NCBI GenBank assembly: GCA_001303225.1
Contig: LJNI01000087.1
Location: 1 to 9,194 of the forward strand
Origin: a candidate division TA06 bacterium DG_78
Lineage (GTDB): Bacteria; Hydrothermota; Tepidihabitantia; SM23-42
DNA length: 9,194 bases
Direction of reading: 5' to 3'
Within the stretch, counting starts at the first letter, position 1, and every line of letters begins with the position of its first letter. Below, piece after piece: positions 6,212 through 9,194 of the stretch. The notes under the pieces were generated by a model. That model did not search any database. It saw only the letters and a list, made by a program, of their open reading frames with translations, and was not told where the DNA came from. Both the position numbers and the translations under genes were made by a program.

Positions 6212-6236
6212 CCTTGTCACTTCTGTGCTCTCTGTG
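6212..6236. repeat. CTNTGTG-type short repeats at a gene end
   Basis: On the plus strand CCTTGTCA, CTTCTGTG and CTCTCTGTG follow one another, overlapping the 3' end of the flavoprotein gene (its last residues TQRAQK derive from it) and the spacer. Similar low-complexity CTCTGTG words are scattered in intergenic DNA of many environmental genomes; I see only this one cluster here. Confidence 0.35.
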
Positions 6237-7107
6237 TTTTAAGGTTATGATAAATGCTCATTGCGGCATGAATGCCGTCGCCAATGGCAATACCTGTCTG
6301 TCTCAGATTACCATGTTTGACATCACCGATAAAATATACGTTCTTATCTCCATTAGGAAATTTTTTACGCAAGGCTAAAGGTAAGAAATCCATGGCAGGT
6401 TCTCGTCCAATTGCAAAAAGTAAATAATCACACACTAAACATCTTTCTTTTTGCTTTTTAAATACTTTCACAATTGCACAATTGTTCAATTGTGCAATTG
6501 TTGAAATATCTGTATTTGGCATGTATGTTATGTTTTTCCTATAATCAGATTGTTTAATGCGTTTAAACAACAGAAGAAGACTTTTTATTTTGTTATTATA
6601 ATTAAGAATAATTATTTTATTATTCCTTCCCAAATTCAATCCATAGTCAAATGCTGCATCACCAGCACCAACAATAATTATTTTTTTATTTTTCTTTTTT
6701 CGGAGTGGATAAACTTCAAAAAATATCCTTTTATCTAAGCCATTCAAATCAAACTGAGGGTGTTTAGGTTTTGTACCAGAACTTATAATAAGGAATTTTG
6801 TCGTATAGTTTCTTTTAGCATGCAGAATAAAATCGCCTCGATATCTTGTAACTCTAACAACGTGCTCTTTTACAATGTTGATTTTCCATTTTTCTAGATG
6901 TTGCTTAAATTTTTTAACTAATGCTGGACCTGATATGCCTTTTGGAAAACCAGGATAATTTTCAACTAAATAGGCATTATTTAGTAGTCCTCCTATTGTT
7001 GATTTTTCGAACAATAATGGATTTATTCCAAGTCGCTTTAATTGAACTGCTGCGGCAATTCCAGCTGGACCTGCACCGATAATTGCAACATCACTCTTTC
7101 TTTTCAC
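6217..7107 (-). CDS. Thioredoxin-reductase-like NAD(P)/FAD oxidoreductase without CxxC
   Basis: With the GTG start at 7107 the product is 296 residues. It has an N-terminal FAD Rossmann motif (VAIIGAGPAG, about 8-17), the TrxR-like 'ENYPGFP' segment, a second nucleotide-binding motif (VGAGDAAFDYG, about 146-156) and the FAD-binding C-terminal 'YFIGDVKHGNLRQTGIAIGDG'. Thioredoxin reductases carry a CxxC redox pair just before the second Rossmann motif; here that stretch reads FFEVYPLRKKKNKK, with no cysteine. It therefore resembles ferredoxin-NADP-reductase-like members of the family and should pass electrons to another carrier. A TTG at 7122 gives a longer frame but lies inside the promoter: the -10 box TATAAT covers it, and the predicted +1 falls on the GTG, so translation is probably leaderless. 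The gene is unusually AT-rich (45 G/C in 180 bases at 6541-6720, hand count). Confidence 0.87.
   Translation of the reverse strand: MKRKSDVAIIGAGPAGIAAAVQLKRLGINPLLFEKSTIGGLLNNAYLVENYPGFPKGISGPALVKKFKQHLEKWKINIVKEHVVRVTRYRGDFILHAKRNYTTKFLIISSGTKPKHPQFDLNGLDKRIFFEVYPLRKKKNKKIIIVGAGDAAFDYGLNLGRNNKIIILNYNNKIKSLLLLFKRIKQSDYRKNITYMPNTDISTIAQLNNCAIVKVFKKQKERCLVCDYLLFAIGREPAMDFLPLALRKKFPNGDKNVYFIGDVKHGNLRQTGIAIGDGIHAAMSIYHNLKTQRAQK
6471..6500. repeat. 30-bp perfect palindrome with 2-bp centre inside the flavoprotein gene
   Basis: The arms CAATTGCACAATTG (6471-6484) and CAATTGTGCAATTG (6487-6500) are exact reverse complements around TT, and CAATTG occurs four times. It encodes TIAQLNNCAI in frame, in a poorly conserved part of the protein. 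It would form a 14-bp stem in DNA or mRNA with almost no loop. Confidence 0.9.
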
Positions 7108-7113
7108 CTGTCG

Positions 7114-7141
7114 ATTATACAAATTAGGGATGAGAAGTCAA
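7114..7141 (-). promoter_or_regulatory. Sigma70-type promoter of the flavoprotein gene (leaderless)
   Basis: The -35 box TTGACT (7136-7141, 5/6), 16-bp spacer and perfect -10 box TATAAT (7114-7119) form a strong promoter. The +1 expected 7 nt after the -10 box is 7107, the G of the GTG start codon. No SD precedes this start. Confidence 0.75.
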
Positions 7142-7238
7142 CTATGTGCGTAACCAATATTTATTATTAGGTCATTATGTAATTATGTTATTGAGTAGTT
7201 ACATTACCGCGACTAGGTTTTATTTTCACATCTTTACA

Positions 7239-7255
7239 TAGTAATTAAATTACTA
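7239..7255. repeat. AT-only palindrome over the hydrolase stop codon
   Basis: TAGTAATT, A, AATTACTA is a perfect 8-bp inverted repeat that includes the stop codon of the hydrolase gene (7253-7255). With no G/C core or U-run it is a weak hairpin and not a convincing terminator. The rest of the spacer up to 7113 is AT-rich with recurring GTAAT words and carries the flavoprotein promoter. Confidence 0.4.
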
Positions 7256-7822
7256 ACTTCTTAATAACTTAATAACCTCATCAACCGTGACTGGTATGGC
7301 AAACCCATAGGAGAGGTTGAGTATTGTCGCATCATGCATCTCTTGTTTATAGGTTGCAGTACCATCAGTGACAAAATAGACTTCAAATCCTCTCATAAAT
7401 GCAGAACGGGCAGTAGTTTCGCAACATAGGTTAGTGAGTACACCACATATGACGACCTGCTGAATACTTTTCTTTCGTAAATAGTCATCCAATGCTGTAT
7501 CAAAGAATGCATCGTATTGATGTTTAGCTAATACCATACCTTGATTCGTATCAAAATCATCAATGATCTCACTCATCGGGTCATGTTCTTCGATGTTATC
7601 CCGCCACCAGCGACGCATCATGCTGTCTTCAGTATCAATATGACGAGTAAAGACGATTGGCTGTTTTCGCTTGTTGAAGACATCAATTAACTGTTGAATT
7701 TTTACGAGTAATGCACTACTAGAAGACACATAGGCGCTACTCGTTTTATCGATAAAGTACCGCTGCATATCGATGATAAGCAGGGCAGATTTTTGTGGCT
7801 GTAGTTTAAAGACAGTCCTCAT
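7253..7822 (-). CDS. Cysteine hydrolase, isochorismatase-like family
   Basis: This 189-residue cytoplasmic protein has the isochorismatase/nicotinamidase fold. The catalytic triad is visible: D18 in ALLIIDMQRYF, K100 in VLAKHQYDAF, and C133 in GVLTNLCCETTARSAF, preceded by the GVxT cis-peptide segment. Classical isochorismatases (EntB, PhzD) lack the catalytic cysteine, so this is a cysteine hydrolase acting on an amide-type substrate that cannot be named from sequence; nicotinamidase is less likely because its metal-binding Asp/His set is not evident. Length is normal for the family. No SD precedes the ATG at 7822, which lies only about 4 nt from a predicted +1, so a near-leaderless mRNA is possible. 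It stands 156 bp from the four-helix-bundle gene and 145 bp from the flavoprotein gene, so it is probably transcribed alone. Confidence 0.88.
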   Translation of the reverse strand: MRTVFKLQPQKSALLIIDMQRYFIDKTSSAYVSSSSALLVKIQQLIDVFNKRKQPIVFTRHIDTEDSMMRRWWRDNIEEHDPMSEIIDDFDTNQGMVLAKHQYDAFFDTALDDYLRKKSIQQVVICGVLTNLCCETTARSAFMRGFEVYFVTDGTATYKQEMHDATILNLSYGFAIPVTVDEVIKLLRS

Positions 7823-7832
7823 TTGATTCTAA

Positions 7833-7860
7833 TGTATAATGTAACGCTTACTGAAGTCAT
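7833..7860 (-). promoter_or_regulatory. Possible promoter of the hydrolase gene
   Basis: ATGACT (7855-7860), a 16-bp spacer and TATACA (7833-7838) give a weak sigma70-like match (-35 4/6, -10 4/6). The predicted +1 near 7826 leaves a 4-nt leader. Support comes from the missing SD and from the same layout at 7114-7141; the match alone is weak. The remaining spacer to 7978 shows nothing else I can name. Confidence 0.3.
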
Positions 7861-7978
7861 AACCTTCGGCTGAAGACACAGCTCTACTATTGACTCTTTG
7901 GTTCTACAATATCTAATCACAGAATATCGAAAGAAATTACATTTTCGGAGATATGAAGACATACATTAAACCTCTCAT

Positions 7979-8377
7979 TTAATAGTTGAAGCCACGCTTC
8001 GCTGAAGATTTGATTCGTTTGCGAGTCGAAGTGATGAGATTCGTTATCTTTACGGCTAAAATGTGCAATCTTTTCTGATATAACTTATTAGTTCTGTCAT
8101 CTATATACCCATTGTTATAAGCCTCAATTAAATGATTGGAACTTTCTTCAACTGAGCCGTTCGCAATGTTATAGAAAGAAATCTTTTCTTTGGGAAAAAG
8201 TCTCCCCCAACCTTCGGCAATGTTAGCAGGAATAGACCGAGCAGCACGTAGTAAATCATTCGTTAAAACATATTTTTCTCGGCCAGGGAAAGTTTTTACA
8301 AGCTCAGAAATATTTTTAGAAAATTCAGAAGCTAATTGCCATACAATTAAATCTCTAAAACTTCTAATCTTTTTCAT
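7979..8377 (-). CDS. Four-helix-bundle protein (S23/IVS family), complete
   Basis: This 132-residue protein is a canonical member of the S23 four-helix-bundle family (TIGR02436). It has N-terminal KIRSFRDLIVWQLASEF ('F.DL.VW..A'), the core SIPANIAEGWGRLFPKE and the following ISFYNIANGSVEESSNHLIEA with GYI. The basic tail (RKRIKSSAKRGFNY) is typical. The start at 8377 has AAAGGA 8 nt upstream. It lies 84 bp behind the nitroreductase gene in the same orientation. Relatives are encoded in 23S rRNA intervening sequences and as stand-alone genes, and Avd of diversity-generating retroelements shares the fold; no reverse transcriptase or rRNA is present here. Short inverted repeats bracket the gene. 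It is much closer to the family consensus than the second copy at 1-319. Function unknown. Confidence 0.92.
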   Translation of the reverse strand: MKKIRSFRDLIVWQLASEFSKNISELVKTFPGREKYVLTNDLLRAARSIPANIAEGWGRLFPKEKISFYNIANGSVEESSNHLIEAYNNGYIDDRTNKLYQKRLHILAVKITNLITSTRKRIKSSAKRGFNY

Positions 8378-8431
8378 TATTCAATCCTTTCAGCGTAGCG
8401 TATCTTCAAGGAAGTGTGCCCTCAGCGAAGC
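7994..8431. repeat. Short inverted repeats bracketing the four-helix-bundle gene
   Basis: ACGCTTCGCTGAA on the plus strand at 7994-8006 (inside the gene's 3' end) recurs in reverse complement at 8389-8401 with 12 of 13 matches. Its core GCTTCGCTGA recurs at 8422-8431 with 10 of 10. The two copies upstream of the gene are direct repeats of each other. Confidence 0.5.
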
Positions 8432-8461
8432 AACTACAGCGCATCATGTCTTTCTATGCAG

Positions 8462-9034
8462 CTATTTAGGGTAGCCTACCGGAAGAATGTAGAGTGGTTC
8501 TTCTTCTCGGAGGTCACAACATTGACTGAGTTTTGCATCATCGAATGCGCCGATCGGTACTGAACCTAACCCTAATGCTACTGCTTCGAGAAGAACATTC
8601 TGCGCGCAGTGTCCAACTTCGTTGTAGACATACTGTATGCCACGTTTTCCATAGCGGTACGTTGTTCGTTCGAATACAGCGGTAACCACAATAACTAGAC
8701 CAGCATCGGCAATAAACATCTGGTTTAATGCTGCCCGGGCAATATTCTTTCGCACATCTTTATCACTCTGTTTTTTTAATACATGACTCTGCGGAATGTA
8801 GCGAAATAGTCCATCATGTTTTGCAACAAACAACTCGAGTGGATACGTTGCTCCGGCTGACGGTGATGACCGGAACCCACGAGTCTTATCAGTAATTCCT
8901 TGCGCTGCCCAGAGAATATTCGAAATTTCCTGAATGCTTAAACTATCACCCGTAAAATTTCTTATTGAACGTCGTGCCTCGATGCACGCCTCAATCGACT
9001 TATTGGTAAATTGAGCAACAGGTAGTTTAATCAT
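8462..9034 (-). CDS. SagB-type nitroreductase family protein
   Basis: From the ATG at 9034 the product is 190 residues starting MIKLPVAQ, a beginning shared by many cytoplasmic SagB-type nitroreductases. Family marks are ARRSIRNF (FMN phosphate-binding region), 'ISNILWAAQGI', the SPSAGATYPLELFV segment, 'NEVGHCAQNVLLEAVALGLGSVPIGAF' (split here for length: NEVGHCAQNVLLEA then VALGLGSVPIGAF) and the final 'LYILPVGYPK'. Such proteins bind FMN and use NAD(P)H; SagB proper oxidises azolines in peptide toxins, but no cyclodehydratase or precursor is nearby, so the substrate is open. The chosen start has AAGGAG 5-6 nt upstream. A GTG at 9079 with its own SD is in frame and would add a hydrophobic MCILSILLLLVQGEN, a possible though uncharged signal sequence. 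It follows the partial gene at 9095, with which it is probably co-transcribed. Confidence 0.88.
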   Translation of the reverse strand: MIKLPVAQFTNKSIEACIEARRSIRNFTGDSLSIQEISNILWAAQGITDKTRGFRSSPSAGATYPLELFVAKHDGLFRYIPQSHVLKKQSDKDVRKNIARAALNQMFIADAGLVIVVTAVFERTTYRYGKRGIQYVYNEVGHCAQNVLLEAVALGLGSVPIGAFDDAKLSQCCDLREEEPLYILPVGYPK

Positions 9035-9076
9035 ATTTTCTCCTTGAACTAATAACAATAAAATTGAAAGAATACA

Positions 9077-9091
9077 CACGTGTCCTCCTTT
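9077..9091 (-). promoter_or_regulatory. Second SD plus GTG start in frame with the nitroreductase
   Basis: AAAGGAGG (9084-9091) stands 4 nt before GTG (9077-9079), directly behind the stop of the upstream gene. It opens the nitroreductase frame 15 codons before the ATG at 9034, which has its own AAGGAG. Which one is used decides whether the protein carries a hydrophobic N-terminus. Confidence 0.5.
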
Positions 9092-9094
9092 TAT

Positions 9095-9194
9095 TTATGG
9101 TATTCCCTCGCACAACCGTGCTGCGACGCGTGCAGTGTTACAATGAATTTCAACTGTATCATTTATATCTTCAGCATAACCACCAGCAAGTACA
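9095..9194 (-). CDS. C-terminal fragment, probably histone-deacetylase-family protein
   Basis: The last 32 codons of a gene enter from the right edge and end with TAA at 9095-9097. The peptide reads VLAGGYAEDINDTVEIHCNT, then ARVAARLCEGIP. The 'V..AGGYA.D..DTV.IH..T' pattern resembles the C-terminus of bacterial histone-deacetylase-family (AcuC/class IV-like) zinc hydrolases, where the conserved GGY lies close to the end of the domain; this match is from memory and rests on a short segment. Such enzymes remove acetyl groups from proteins or small molecules such as polyamines. The frame is clearly coding: it is followed by an SD and the next start within 15 bp. Confidence 0.55.
   Translation of the reverse strand, partial: VLAGGYAEDINDTVEIHCNTARVAARLCEGIP

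Noticed and set aside
6414..6425. C228xxC231 (numbered from the TTG start) of the flavoprotein as a thioredoxin-type redox pair
   Set aside because: It sits near the end of the NAD(P)-binding domain, not at the active-site position before the second Rossmann motif; probably chance.
7108..7122. TTG at 7122 as the start of the flavoprotein
   Set aside because: The -10 box TATAAT covers the following codons, there is no SD, and the extra residues MYNRQ are not part of the FAD-binding fold.
7253..7822. True isochorismatase (siderophore synthesis)
   Set aside because: The catalytic cysteine is present, which classical isochorismatases lack, and no siderophore genes are near.
7979..8377. Avd of a diversity-generating retroelement
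   Set aside because: No reverse transcriptase, template repeat or variable repeat is visible; stand-alone family members are common.
8462..9034. SagB of a thiazole/oxazole-modified peptide cluster
   Set aside because: No cyclodehydratase, transporter or precursor peptide is visible in the neighbourhood.
1..9194. CRISPR array, tRNA, rRNA or insertion sequence
   Set aside because: No regularly spaced repeats, cloverleaf, rRNA segment or transposase frame was found on either strand.

Overview
The window (9194 bp, moderately AT-rich) reads as bacterial chromosome in which every gene I can support lies on the minus strand, so transcription runs from high to low coordinates. No rRNA, tRNA, CRISPR array or transposase is visible. 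The gene set (Wza/Wzc-type export proteins, radical SAM/SPASM protein, two four-helix-bundle S23-family proteins, and the remnant of a FlgD-Ig / type IX-secretion-like C-terminal domain) suggests a member of the FCB group or a related uncultivated phylum. That placement is an inference, not a proof. Sigma70-like promoters (TTGACA or TTGACT, 16 bp, TACAAT or TATAAT) show that it is a bacterium.

Region A, 9194-7253. The C-terminal end of a probable histone-deacetylase-family protein enters from the right edge. It is followed by a SagB-type nitroreductase, a complete four-helix-bundle protein bracketed by short inverted repeats, and a cysteine-hydrolase (isochorismatase fold) protein. These look like small metabolic genes without a shared pathway.

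Region B, 7252-4979. A strong promoter places its +1 on the GTG start of a thioredoxin-reductase-like flavoprotein that lacks the redox CxxC, which predicts a leaderless mRNA. Next comes a short RlmN/Cfr-like radical SAM enzyme that keeps the methyl-carrier cysteine but lacks the second cysteine and the N-terminal RNA-binding domain. Directly behind its stop lies a decayed C-terminal FlgD-Ig/sorting-type domain with a clear frameshift.

Region C, 4978-1. This is an exopolysaccharide export operon. A near-consensus promoter (4868-4895) drives a leader of about 150 nt that contains three hairpins and an 11/12 match to the ops element, the RfaH/NusG-paralog recruitment site in JUMPstart leaders of polysaccharide operons. 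Then follow a Wza-like outer-membrane export protein without a lipobox, a Wzc-like co-polymerase/tyrosine autokinase, a radical SAM/SPASM protein, and a second four-helix-bundle protein truncated by the left edge. Spacings are 10, 44 and 5 bp, so the four are probably co-transcribed.

The most notable points are the ops-like leader in what looks like a non-enterobacterial genome, the reduced RlmN-like enzyme next to a CxxC-less flavoprotein, and the FlgD-Ig remnant.
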